A stretch of 64,000 bases of DNA, taken from assembly GCA_022709425.1 (NCBI GenBank), contig JAKLIW010000007.1, forward strand, positions 1-64,000, read 5' to 3'. The notes below the pieces were generated by a model, which was given only the letters and a program-made list of their open reading frames with translations, made no database searches and was not told the origin of the DNA. This stretch comes from a bacterium. Lineage in GTDB: Bacteria; UBP6; UBA1177; JAKLFG01. Shown in pieces: positions 55,501 to 63,735 of the stretch. Numbering within the stretch: position 1 is the stretch's first letter; every line of letters begins with the position of its first letter. The translations under genes were made by a program, and so were the position numbers.

Positions 55501-55855
55501 ACCGTTCCGCATTAATCAGTTCGATGTAGTAGGCGATCTGTTCGTAGTATTCTTTGGTATCGAAGTCGTCCTGCCGGAGACCTTTTTCTATCGACTTGAA
55601 ATAACGATCTATGATTTGTTCAGCGCTTCGGTCGTTACGCGCAATCTCGACAACCATATTCGATGCAAGGGCATCGGTATCAAGCCCTACGAGTATCTTG
55701 AGGGTCACGAAAGGGTTTTCTTTTAGCGCCGGAAGTAGTTCCTTGATACCCGAAAAATAGAAAAAGCCGACGAGAAACTTCAGTTCTTCGCTGAAGCCGA
55801 TGAGTTCGTTCAGCCGTTTTTCCAGTTTGTTCGCGCCGCTGTTGGTGATGAACAT
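52523..55855 (-). CDS. PLD-nuclease/SNF2-type helicase fusion
   Basis: A 1110-aa protein. The N-terminal phospholipase-D fold has an HxK motif (His129-Ala-Lys131 in NHAKLYYF) and GSSNLTKAGL; a single HxK suggests dimerisation to build the nuclease site. The SNF2/DEAH helicase follows: DVVGLGKS (278-285), DEAH (356-359), LLTATPFNN, then the second lobe with VVIFTEYLDTLKYLG and QRVGRINRIGQ (816-826). It should translocate on and cut unmodified DNA. First gene of the operon; GAGAGGGG lies just before ATG 55855. Confidence 0.9.
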   Translation of the reverse strand: MFITNSGANKLEKRLNELIGFSEELKFLVGFFYFSGIKELLPALKENPFVTLKILVGLDTDALASNMVVEIARNDRSAEQIIDRYFKSIEKGLRQDDFDTKEYYEQIAYYIELINAERLHIRRTFDPNHAKLYYFKTKEEYRGLAKDKFITGSSNLTKAGLTGQHEFNIEIGDFGTAEAEKYFDDLWERGVPITEQEPIRKRLIDLIEMNTLVAKLTPFEAYLLILKTYRDTFIDIDKKMPCSELLKKRGYQEFSYQTDAVAQALTTIQNYGGVIIADVVGLGKSIIAGLAARFLNKRGLIICPPGLIGDDNKTVGWQKYREDFDLHDWEVRSLGDLEKTAEYIAESPDYEVVVVDEAHRFRNQNTRDYELLRNICRGRIVILLTATPFNNSPADIFSLLKLFIIPGKSRITLDDDLEARFRNYDYLYTRLSYIVKNRNSKDAQKRKKAELEYEKLFDGKKPPIDLKEVQQRTRTLSSSIKEVIGPVVIRRNRLDIKNDPVYSKEIGALSETLPPQELFFALTPDQSRFYDTVISEYFGEEGLFHGAIYTPYLYNREKPEEEEEEKKTLEGESQKNLKDFMRRLAVKRFESSFAAFRQTIRNFIAINTLVLDFIKKSKGRYILDRRWMEKIYELDGDEMEDALLRFSEEMAEKGKKVKGAIYKTDEFYRREEFFAHIDSDIALFEKIVKEIDDLNLVAEDPKVAALIAHLPRIRKDRKTGDPERKVVIFTEYLDTLKYLGEKLTAALPGEVLVMPKDLREAGVREILENFDASSKKKANDHQILAATDKMAEGFNLARAGAIVNYDIPWNPTRVIQRVGRINRIGQKMFKELHIYNFFPTEQGAEIVKSREIAAQKMFMIHNALGEDSRIFDPDEEVKPSSLFVKINRNPEEGEEENFATFVRRTYFELAEKYPDTVKRIEQFSPRVKTAKEHDENSLLVFTRKGRAFFVRGIRKDDEVDEMSLTEVIPLIACEPETPTKELGPDFWRHYDLIRAHETKHRSATTNSIIIKASNNLASLLGSLPPELEPYRPFITTLHRDMAEFKTLSEYTLRKIAELPMDKPEKRRKVLEELAKELGEKYLDGVEKAVREFESEIIIAVENRKSPKDYI

Positions 55856-55930
55856 GAAACCCCTCTCGCTTAAATCGCCCCATCCTACCCTTTTTCAAAC
55901 ACCGCGTCAAAAAAAGCGCGGGAAAAGAAG

Positions 55931-55957
55931 GAGTCAGGCAACTAGCGCGCCTGACCC
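55931..55957. repeat. Palindrome GTCAGGC...GCCTGAC
   Basis: Arms at 55933-55939 and 55949-55955 enclose a 9-nt loop and are flanked by GGA and CCC that nearly extend the stem. It lies between the divergent helicase and OPT genes, so it terminates nothing obvious and looks like a REP-type intergenic element. An alternating TA run (55967-55977) follows. Confidence 0.5.
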
Positions 55958-56006
55958 CGTCCGTTACATATATATATAAGGGAAGAGACGCCGGGGGTCC
56001 TCCCCT

Positions 56007-56041
56007 CTAATAATTGACAAATCGGACCGAGACGGTATTCT
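56007..56041 (+). promoter_or_regulatory. OPT-gene promoter with conserved 19-bp element, copy 3
   Basis: CTAATAATTGACAAATCGG (56007-56025) carries -35 TTGACA (56014-56019); a 16-nt spacer leads to -10 TATTCT (56036-56041). The spacing equals that of the kelch-lipoprotein promoter. Confidence 0.7.
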
Positions 56042-56085
56042 TCCGCATGCTGGTTTTCAGACCAACCAATCCATAGGAGGAACTC

Positions 56086-58107
56086 ATGTCAGGACACGGT
56101 GAAGGCGGACCCGTCAAGGGGCTCCCCGAGAATGCCTACCGCGAACTCAAAGCGGGCGAAGTGTATGAGCCGGTGATGCCGGCGACCGAGAATGTTCCGG
56201 AAGTGACGCGCTGGTCGCTCTTCATGGGCCTCCTGATGGCGGCGGTCTTCTCTGCCGCGGCCGCCTATTCCGGGCTCAAGATCGGTCAGGTGTTCGAAGC
56301 GGCCATCCCGATATCGATCATCGCCGTGGGCGCCTCGGCGGCGCTCCGCAAGAAGAACGTGCTCGGCCAGAACGTCATCATCCAGTCGATCGGCGCCGCC
56401 TCGGGCGTCATCGTCGCGGGCGCCGTGTTCACGATCCCCGGGCTCTACATCCTGCAGGCGAAATACCCCGAGATACGGGTCGATTTCTGGCAGATATTCT
56501 TCTCGTCGCTCCTCGGCGGCTTCCTCGGCATCCTGTTCCTCATCCCGTTCCGTAAGTACTTCGTGCGCGACATGCACGGCAAACTCCCCTTCCCCGAAGC
56601 GACCGCCACCACCGAGATCCTCATGACCGGCGAGAAGGGCGGCGCGCAGGCGAAGCTCCTCGTGGTCAGCGGCCTCATCGGCGGCCTGTTCGACTTCGCC
56701 TTCACCTATCTGAAACTGTGGGGAGAGGAATTCACCTCCCGCGTCCTCCCCTACGGCGAGATGCTCGCCGAAAAGGCGAAGATGGTCTTCAAATTCAATG
56801 TCAGCGCCCTCATATTCAGTTTCGGGTTCCTCGTCGGCCTGCGTTTCTCGCTCATCATCGTGGCGGGCTCGCTCTTGTCATGGTTCGTCTTCGTCCCGCT
56901 CATCAATGAGATCGGCGTGCTGGCCGTGGCGGCCGGCGCTCCGGGCAACCCCTTCGCCGCGATGACCCCCGAAGCGATCTTCAAGGCCTATGTCCGTCCC
57001 ATCGGCATCGGCGCCATCGCGATGGCGGGCATCATCGGCATCATCAAGTCGGGCGGCGTGATCGGGTCGGCCTTCAAACTGGCGGTCGGCGTCGGCGGCA
57101 AGGCATCCGGGCAGGCGCAGGTGGTCCGCACCGACCGCGACCTCAAGATGTCGTTCGTTATGCTCCTTATCGGGCTCACGCTTGTCGCGGTGTTCCTGTT
57201 CCTCCTGTTCGGCGTGAAGGTCACGATGATGCAGGCGGTCGTCGCGCTCATCACGATCTTCGTGATATCGTTCCTCTTCACTACCGTGGCGGCCAACGCC
57301 ATCGCGATAGTCGGCACCAACCCGGTATCCGGCATGACGCTCATGACCCTAATCCTCTCCTCGGTGATCCTCGTATGGGTCGGCCTTAGCGGCTGGCAGG
57401 GAATGGTCGCGTCGCTCATCATCGGCGGCATCGTCTGCACCGCGCTTTCCATGGCGGGCGGCTTCATCACCGACCTCAAGGTGGGCTACTGGCTCGGCAC
57501 TTCGCCCTACAAACAGCAGACCTATAAGTTCCTCGGGACGCTTGTCGCGTCGGCGACGGTGGGACTGGTCATCTTCGTTCTGAGCGAGGTCTTCGGCTTC
57601 GTGCAGACCCCCGAGCACGCCAATCCGATGGTCGCCCCGCAGGCGAACGCCATGGCGGCGATCATCGAACCGCTCATGTCAGGGACCGGTGCTCCGTGGA
57701 TACTGCTGGCGATCGGCGCGGTGATCTCCATCCTCATGAACTGGCTCAAGATATCGCCGCTCGCCTTCGCTCTGGGCATGTTCATCCCGCTGTCGCTGAA
57801 CACTCCGCTGGTGGTCGGCGGCCTGCTGAACCATTATTTCAATAAGAACGCGGACGAGAAACTGGCCAAGGCGCGCAACGACCGCGGCATCCTGATCGCC
57901 TCCGGCTTCATCGCCGGTGCGGCGCTCTTCGGCGTCATCGGCGCGGTGATACTCTTCATCACCGGCAGTGAACAGTCAATGATGCTGATAGACTGGTCGG
58001 CCGTCACCAACGGCGCGGTCATCTCCGAAGCGCTCGCGTTCGTGGCGTTCGCCGGACTTATCGTCTATTTCATCTGGGAATCGATGAAGGCGAAGAAAGA
58101 GGACTAA
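56086..58107 (+). CDS. OPT family oligopeptide/metal-chelate transporter
   Basis: A 673-aa inner-membrane transporter with about 14-16 helices. Signature segments of bacterial OPT proteins are RWSLFMGLLMAAVFSAAAAYSGLKIGQVFEAAIP, LGQNVIIQSIGAASG, KLPFPEATATTEILMTG and TTVAANAIAIVGTNPVSGMT. It probably couples proton flow to uptake of peptides or peptide-like chelates; the substrate is unknown. AGGAGG lies 7 nt before ATG 56086. Its last 4 nt overlap the RND gene's end on the other strand. Confidence 0.92.
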   Translation: MSGHGEGGPVKGLPENAYRELKAGEVYEPVMPATENVPEVTRWSLFMGLLMAAVFSAAAAYSGLKIGQVFEAAIPISIIAVGASAALRKKNVLGQNVIIQSIGAASGVIVAGAVFTIPGLYILQAKYPEIRVDFWQIFFSSLLGGFLGILFLIPFRKYFVRDMHGKLPFPEATATTEILMTGEKGGAQAKLLVVSGLIGGLFDFAFTYLKLWGEEFTSRVLPYGEMLAEKAKMVFKFNVSALIFSFGFLVGLRFSLIIVAGSLLSWFVFVPLINEIGVLAVAAGAPGNPFAAMTPEAIFKAYVRPIGIGAIAMAGIIGIIKSGGVIGSAFKLAVGVGGKASGQAQVVRTDRDLKMSFVMLLIGLTLVAVFLFLLFGVKVTMMQAVVALITIFVISFLFTTVAANAIAIVGTNPVSGMTLMTLILSSVILVWVGLSGWQGMVASLIIGGIVCTALSMAGGFITDLKVGYWLGTSPYKQQTYKFLGTLVASATVGLVIFVLSEVFGFVQTPEHANPMVAPQANAMAAIIEPLMSGTGAPWILLAIGAVISILMNWLKISPLAFALGMFIPLSLNTPLVVGGLLNHYFNKNADEKLAKARNDRGILIASGFIAGAALFGVIGAVILFITGSEQSMMLIDWSAVTNGAVISEALAFVAFAGLIVYFIWESMKAKKED

Positions 58108-61100
58108 CTACCGGCCTTGAATCCCAGCCGCTTTTTCAGCGATTCAAAAAAGTGATATCCCACCGGCACCACCAACAGCGTAATGATCAGCGACAGTAAC
58201 TGCCCGCCGATGATCCCCTTGGCCATCGAGGCGCGCGCCGCGGCGCCGGGACCGGTGCCCAGCGCAATGGGGGTCATGCCCGCCACCAGCGTCATCGTGG
58301 TCATCAGAATGGGACGAAGCCGCGCCTTATTGGCGTCGATGATCGCCCGTTCGAGCGGTTCCCCGCGCGCCTGAAGCGTGTTTGAATAATCTATCTGCAG
58401 GATGCCGTTCTTCTTGACGATGCCGAAGAGCATAAAGATACCGAGCAGACTGTAGAGATTGAGCGTCTCCCCGGTGAGCAGCAGCGATAGCAATGCAAAT
58501 GGCAGAGTGAGCGGCAGGGCGAGCAGGATGGTCACCGGATGGACGAAACTCTCGAACTGCGCCGCAAGGACGATGTACATGAAGATGAAGGCGAATCCGA
58601 AGGCAAGCATCATATTGCTCATCGATTCGGCCATCACCTTCGATCGGCCGATCTGCACCGACTGATACCCGGCGGGAAGATCAAGCCCCTTGACCATCGT
58701 GTCGAGCGTCGCGGTGGCGGCGCCGGTATCGATGCCGTCGAGGTTGGCGTATATCGAGACGCGCCGCTGGCGATTGAAGCGGTCGATGACCGACGGGCTT
58801 TTGCCGTATTCGATGCGGGTGACCTGCGACAACGGCACGGGCACTCCCTTCGACGACGACACGGTCAGCGTGCCGAGTGTCTCGGCGTCGTCACGGAAGC
58901 TCTTGTCGAGCCGGAGCCAGACATCGTACTGTTCCGACCCCTCGCGGTATTTGGTGATTATCTCGCCGCCGACGAGCGTCCGGAGCGTCCCGGCGATGTC
59001 GCCGACCGACAGCCCCAGATCGGCCGCCTTGCGCCGGTCGATGATCACCCGCGCTTCGGGCTTGCGGGCGACCAGCGATGTCGATACATCGACAAATCCC
59101 GGCGCGTCGCGCAGCTGCGCCACTATCTTGTCGGAATAGCCCATGAGCCTATCGAGATCGGGCCCGGTCATATCGTATTGGAAGGTCGCGGCGCGGTTGC
59201 CGCCGAAACCGCCGCCGATGGCGCTGGCCGACGAAACGATCTCGGGATATTTCTTGAGTACGCGGCGGATATCGCGCTGTACATCGAACTGCGAATAGTC
59301 GCGTTTTTCGAGCGGCTCGATGGTGACATAGACCTTGGCGTTGGTCACATCGTCGGCGCCGCTGCGGCCGATCTGGAGAAGCGTGAGGGTGACGCCGCGC
59401 ACCGTGCGGATATCGCGTTCCACCGCCTCGGTCATGGCAGTGGCGCTTTCCAGCGTCACACCGGCGGGCAGTTGGAGCTCCACCTGTATCTCGCCGCGGT
59501 CGTCGATCGGCATGAAGTCCTTGCCGAGCTGTTTGCTGATGGGCACCACCGAAACGATGATGGCGATGGCGATGAGCACAATGACCCATCGGTGATGCAG
59601 CGAGAAGTTCACCGCGCCGCCATAGACCGACTCGACGCGCTTCCACACCGCGGCCATCAGGTGGTCGTCGCCCGGTTTGTGCTTCAGGAAGTTGGAGGAG
59701 AGCATGGGGGTGAGGGTGAAGGAGATGAACAGCGACACCGCGATGGCGAAGGCGACGGTCATGCCGAATTCGTGGAAGAAACGGCCCGACATCCCCTGCA
59801 TGAAGGCGATCGGCAGGAAGATGACGAGGAGCGAAGTGGTGGTCGCCGTGACCGCCAGCCCGATCTCCTTGAGACCATCGATGGCGGCGTCGTAGGCGTT
59901 CTGACCATACTGCTCCATGTGCCGGTATATGTTCTCCAGTACGACGATGGCGTCGTCTATGACGATGCCGACCGACAAGGTAAGCCCGAGGAGCGACATA
60001 TTGTTGAGCGTGAACCCCATCGCCTGCATGAAGGTGAAGGTGGCGATGAGCGATGCCGGTATCGCGACGGCGGCGATGATGGTCGCGCGGAGGTTGCCGA
60101 GGAACAACAGCACCGCCAGCGACGCGAGCAGACCGCCGAGGAGCAGGTGGAATTTCAGTTCATGGAGTGAGTTATTGATGAAGATCGACTGGTCGGAAAC
60201 GACCTCGACCGCGATATCTTTCGGCAGGGTCGGAAGTATCCTCTCCATCCGTTCTTTGACCGCGTCGACCACCGCGATGGTGTTGGAACCCGACTGCTTG
60301 ATGACATCGAGCGAAACGGTGGCGGCGTAGGTCCGTTCGTCGTTCTTTTTCCACAGACGGGCGATGTTGCGCGGCTCTTCGACCGAATCGGCGACCGCGG
60401 CGATATCGCCGAGCTGTACCTGCCGCCCCCCTTTGGAAAGTATTGTTATCCGGCGGAGATCGTCCAGCGATTCGATACGGCCGAGCGTTCGGAGCATCTC
60501 TTCGCGCCCCCCCTTGTCGATACGGCCCGCCGGTATCTCGACATTCTGCGCCGCGAGCGCCGCTTTGACCGCGCCGACCGGGATGCCGAGCGCCTGCATC
60601 TTGTCGGCGTCCAGCGTGATATTGACGGCCCGTTTCCAGTAACCGGAAAGCGTCACCGCGCCGACCCCCGAAACATTCTCCAGCGATTCTTTTATCGAGA
60701 GCCGCGCGATCTCGGAAAGTTCTTTCGGATCGCGGTTCCCCGACAGGGCGAGGGTGATGACCGGAAAGGCGTCGAAGTCGATACGCGTGACCACCGGCAT
60801 CTCGGTCCCCTCCGGCAGCAGGGCGACCGCCGCCGATACCTTGTCGCGCACATCCTGCACCGCCTCGTCGATGGGCTTTTCGAGGAGGAACTTGACCCGG
60901 ACGCGCGATACCCCTTCACTGCTGGAGGAAGAGAGCTCGTCGATGCCCGAGACGGTGTTGACCGCCTCTTCGATCGGTTTGGTGATGAGCGTCTCGACCT
61001 CTTCGGGCGAGGCGCCGCGCATGACGGTGGTGACGGTGACCATCGGGAATTCGACCTTGGGGGTCAGATCGACGCCGATGGCGCGGTAGGAGAATATCCC

Positions 61101-61172
61101 CAGAACCACCAGCATCACCGTGAGCATCGTGGCGAAGACGGGCCGCCGTATGAAGACCGTGAATGCGTTCAT
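58104..61172 (-). CDS. RND efflux pump, inner-membrane permease (AcrB/MdtB-like)
   Basis: A 1022-aa permease of usual RND length with twelve helices and two large periplasmic loops. Landmarks are FIRRPVFATMLTVMLVVLGIFSY, GASPEEVETLITKPIEEAVN, the helix-4 motif VGIVIDDAIVVLENIYRHME (two adjacent Asp for proton relay), MTTTTLVAG-like MTTMTLVAGMTPIALGTGPGAA and a C-terminal GLLLT-type helix pair. It exports drugs, dyes or lipophilic compounds. It is the third gene of the tolC-adaptor-RND operon, 4 nt after the adaptor gene. Confidence 0.95.
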   Translation of the reverse strand: MNAFTVFIRRPVFATMLTVMLVVLGIFSYRAIGVDLTPKVEFPMVTVTTVMRGASPEEVETLITKPIEEAVNTVSGIDELSSSSSEGVSRVRVKFLLEKPIDEAVQDVRDKVSAAVALLPEGTEMPVVTRIDFDAFPVITLALSGNRDPKELSEIARLSIKESLENVSGVGAVTLSGYWKRAVNITLDADKMQALGIPVGAVKAALAAQNVEIPAGRIDKGGREEMLRTLGRIESLDDLRRITILSKGGRQVQLGDIAAVADSVEEPRNIARLWKKNDERTYAATVSLDVIKQSGSNTIAVVDAVKERMERILPTLPKDIAVEVVSDQSIFINNSLHELKFHLLLGGLLASLAVLLFLGNLRATIIAAVAIPASLIATFTFMQAMGFTLNNMSLLGLTLSVGIVIDDAIVVLENIYRHMEQYGQNAYDAAIDGLKEIGLAVTATTTSLLVIFLPIAFMQGMSGRFFHEFGMTVAFAIAVSLFISFTLTPMLSSNFLKHKPGDDHLMAAVWKRVESVYGGAVNFSLHHRWVIVLIAIAIIVSVVPISKQLGKDFMPIDDRGEIQVELQLPAGVTLESATAMTEAVERDIRTVRGVTLTLLQIGRSGADDVTNAKVYVTIEPLEKRDYSQFDVQRDIRRVLKKYPEIVSSASAIGGGFGGNRAATFQYDMTGPDLDRLMGYSDKIVAQLRDAPGFVDVSTSLVARKPEARVIIDRRKAADLGLSVGDIAGTLRTLVGGEIITKYREGSEQYDVWLRLDKSFRDDAETLGTLTVSSSKGVPVPLSQVTRIEYGKSPSVIDRFNRQRRVSIYANLDGIDTGAATATLDTMVKGLDLPAGYQSVQIGRSKVMAESMSNMMLAFGFAFIFMYIVLAAQFESFVHPVTILLALPLTLPFALLSLLLTGETLNLYSLLGIFMLFGIVKKNGILQIDYSNTLQARGEPLERAIIDANKARLRPILMTTMTLVAGMTPIALGTGPGAAARASMAKGIIGGQLLSLIITLLVVPVGYHFFESLKKRLGFKAGS

Positions 61173-61176
61173 GCGT

Positions 61177-62208
61177 TTACTCCGTACGCGGTGCGGCGGT
61201 CATGCCGTCGTAGAGCGTCTCGGAGGCGCTGACCACCACCTGTTCGCCCGCCGCAAGGCCCTGTGAGATGATGACCCGCCCACCGCGACGGAGGGCGACC
61301 GTCACGATGCGCTCTTTTATCTTGCCGTCGGCGAAGATGAAGACCTTGTCGCTCCCGGCGAAGGTGATGAGGGCGCTTTCGGGCACCGCGACCACCTCCT
61401 CGCTTCCCGGCAACGATATCCGACAGGTGGCGAAGGTCCCCGACTTTATCTTGAGATCGCCGTTGGGTACCTCGGCCTCTATCGCGAAGGAGCGGTTCTC
61501 GGCGTTGATGAGCGGGCTTACCCGCCGCACCGTCCCCTTCGCGGTCGTACCGGGGGCCGACGCGGGCATCACCGTTACGGCGACGCCGCTTTTCAGGAGC
61601 GGCGCATAGCGTTCCGGCACCTCGCCGCGGAACTTGAGCGGAGATACCTGCACGAGCTGGAAGACCGCGCTCCCGGTCCGGACATATTCACCCTCGTTGA
61701 CCAGCCGCTTGGCGACCACCGCATCGAACGGCGCTTTGAGTTCGGTATCGGCCAGTTTCTTCTTGGCGGTGTCGAGAGCCACGCGGGCCACATCGACCCG
61801 CCGTGCGGCGTCGTCAGCCTGCTGGCGCGTCGCCATGCTTTTATCGGCGAGCGCGGTGATGCGCGCAAGATCGGCCTCGGCCGCCTTGAACTCCACATCG
61901 GCCTGCCGCACCTTGAACTCGTAGTCCTCGGGCGCTATCCGGGCGATCACCGTCCCCGCCTTGACCACCGACCCGAGATCGGCGCCGAGCGCGGCGATAC
62001 GGCCGTCGGCCTCGACCGCGACGGTCGCCTCGCGCGACGGCAGGAGCGACCCGGTCACCTCGACCGACCGTTCCATCTTCTCGGTCACTGCCGCCTTCAG
62101 CGCGACGGTGGCGCCGCCGCCCTTATTGTTCGCCGCCGGCGTCTCGGCCGGCTTTCCGCCGCAGGCCGTAAGAGCGATCACCGTGAGTGCGATGCAGAGG
62201 ATCCGCAT
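61177..62208 (-). CDS. RND periplasmic adaptor lipoprotein (membrane fusion protein)
   Basis: A 343-aa adaptor with lipobox ALTAC (Cys16). The order is typical of AcrA/MexA proteins: first lipoyl half (VEADGRIAALGADLGSVVKAGTVIARI), an alpha-helical hairpin (~105-160, about 50 residues and so rather short), second lipoyl half (LKAPFDAVVAKRLVNEGEYVRTG), a beta-barrel domain and a membrane-proximal domain. It links the RND pump to the TolC-like channel. It starts one base after the channel gene ends. Confidence 0.95.
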   Translation of the reverse strand: MRILCIALTVIALTACGGKPAETPAANNKGGGATVALKAAVTEKMERSVEVTGSLLPSREATVAVEADGRIAALGADLGSVVKAGTVIARIAPEDYEFKVRQADVEFKAAEADLARITALADKSMATRQQADDAARRVDVARVALDTAKKKLADTELKAPFDAVVAKRLVNEGEYVRTGSAVFQLVQVSPLKFRGEVPERYAPLLKSGVAVTVMPASAPGTTAKGTVRRVSPLINAENRSFAIEAEVPNGDLKIKSGTFATCRISLPGSEEVVAVPESALITFAGSDKVFIFADGKIKERIVTVALRRGGRVIISQGLAAGEQVVVSASETLYDGMTAAPRTE

Positions 62209-62209
62209 A

Positions 62210-63583
62210 TCATTCTCCCTTGTGTTGATAGAATGCCGTGCCGCCCAGACCCAACGCTTTTTTCAGCTTCGCCTTGGCCGTCTCCAGATCGTAGCGCGTC
62301 TGGATGAGCGCGGCGGAGGCCTGTTCGTAGAACGCCTGCGCGTCGGAGACATCGGTGATGGTGCCGAGTCCCTGCGCGAACCGCTGGTCGGCAAGATCGA
62401 GCGCCGCCTTGGCCGCGTCGTACATCGTCCGGGTCGGCGCCTCTTTGTCGCGGGCCTCTTTCAGCGCGGTGAGGGCGGTCTCGACCTCGTAGCGGATCGA
62501 CTGTTCGAGCGCCCGCAGGTTGAGTTCCAGTATCGTCACCGCCGCGTCGGCATCCTTCGCCTGCGTCTGGGTCGCGAGTCCCGCGAAGATGTTCCAGCTG
62601 ACCGCCGCGCCGATGTACCAGTTGTATTTGAGGGCATCGAACTCGTAGCCGCCGTAACTCACCCCGGCGTTCGCCTTGAACTGCGGGTAGTAGTCACCGC
62701 GCGCCGCCTTCGCGGTCAGGCGCGACGCCGCTATCTTCTCCTTGAGGGCGCGGGTATCGGGCCGCCGCGCTATGGCCGTCGCCACCGCACGCGCCGCACC
62801 GTCGTCGCCCGCATCGCCCACACTCGCCGCGGGATCGATCTCCAGCTCGTTGGCCGGGTCAAGTCCGATGGCGGTCGCCAACGCCTTGACGGCGTTCGTG
62901 CGGAGATTGGTCGCTTTTATCAGGTTGAGCCGCGCCGCCGCCAGTTCCGCTTCGGCCCGCAATTTGTCGACCGGGGTGCGCAGGCCATTGTCCACCTGCG
63001 CCACGGCCGTCTCAAAGCGTTTCTCCATCTGCGCGACCGATCCGCGCACCGATACCAGCGTCGCGTCGGCCGCCAGCACCGCGTAGTAGGCCTGCACCAC
63101 CGTCAGGTAGAGATTGTTCACCGCCGTGTCGGCATCGAGTTCTGCGGCGCTCCGGATATAGCCCGCCCCCTGATAGTTGTAGTAGGTCTTGAAATCCCAG
63201 ATGTTCTGCGTGACCAAGAGCGACAGCGAATAGTTATTGAAGGAGTCCGATTCGGAACGATCCTTGGGCATCGTGGCGGCCGGATTGAGCGCCGAGGGGT
63301 TGAACATCCCCAGCATATCCTGAAAAGAAGAGGCGCCGGGAACGCCGGCCGAGTTGAGGGTGGTCCGCTTGTAGCTCAGTTCGCTGGAGATGATCGGCAT
63401 GAACCCGGCCCGGACGAGGAGCTGTTTGTTCTCGGAGGCCTCGGCGCTCCTGACCGACGCGAGATAGGTCGGGTTGGCCGCGACGGCGCTCTGCAGCGCC
63501 TCGTCGAGCGTCAGCATTTCCGCCGCCGCGAGCGGCAACGCGATGACCGGTAGCGTCAAAAGCAGGAACAAATATCGTTTCAT
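62210..63583 (-). CDS. TolC family outer-membrane efflux channel
   Basis: A 457-aa protein with a signal peptide (MKRYLFLLLTLPVIALPLAAA) and two long structural repeats of helical hairpins with short beta segments, as in TolC/OprM. Telling parts are LTLDEALQSAVAANPTYLAS, VQAYYAVLAADATLV and FAQGLGTITDVSDAQAFYEQASAALIQ, the conserved TolC repeat end. It provides the exit duct for the adaptor and RND pump encoded directly downstream. First gene of the operon. Confidence 0.95.
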   Translation of the reverse strand: MKRYLFLLLTLPVIALPLAAAEMLTLDEALQSAVAANPTYLASVRSAEASENKQLLVRAGFMPIISSELSYKRTTLNSAGVPGASSFQDMLGMFNPSALNPAATMPKDRSESDSFNNYSLSLLVTQNIWDFKTYYNYQGAGYIRSAAELDADTAVNNLYLTVVQAYYAVLAADATLVSVRGSVAQMEKRFETAVAQVDNGLRTPVDKLRAEAELAAARLNLIKATNLRTNAVKALATAIGLDPANELEIDPAASVGDAGDDGAARAVATAIARRPDTRALKEKIAASRLTAKAARGDYYPQFKANAGVSYGGYEFDALKYNWYIGAAVSWNIFAGLATQTQAKDADAAVTILELNLRALEQSIRYEVETALTALKEARDKEAPTRTMYDAAKAALDLADQRFAQGLGTITDVSDAQAFYEQASAALIQTRYDLETAKAKLKKALGLGGTAFYQHKGE

Positions 63584-63735
63584 GACCTTGCGTCTCCCTG
63601 TACGTCAATAGTTTGACGAAACCTTCGAGCAATGAGTAAAATTTCTTTGCCCGACATCTCCTTGTTATGCTCAATTTACTTGAATTTGCAACTGTTTTTG
63701 AGGTATGGTGAGGCGTTTAAACGAACGGAGATGCC

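Noticed and set aside
46951-55855. Classification as complete DISARM or BREX
   Set aside because: No DrmA/DrmB (DUF1998), PglZ, BrxC or BrxL homologue can be seen next to these genes.
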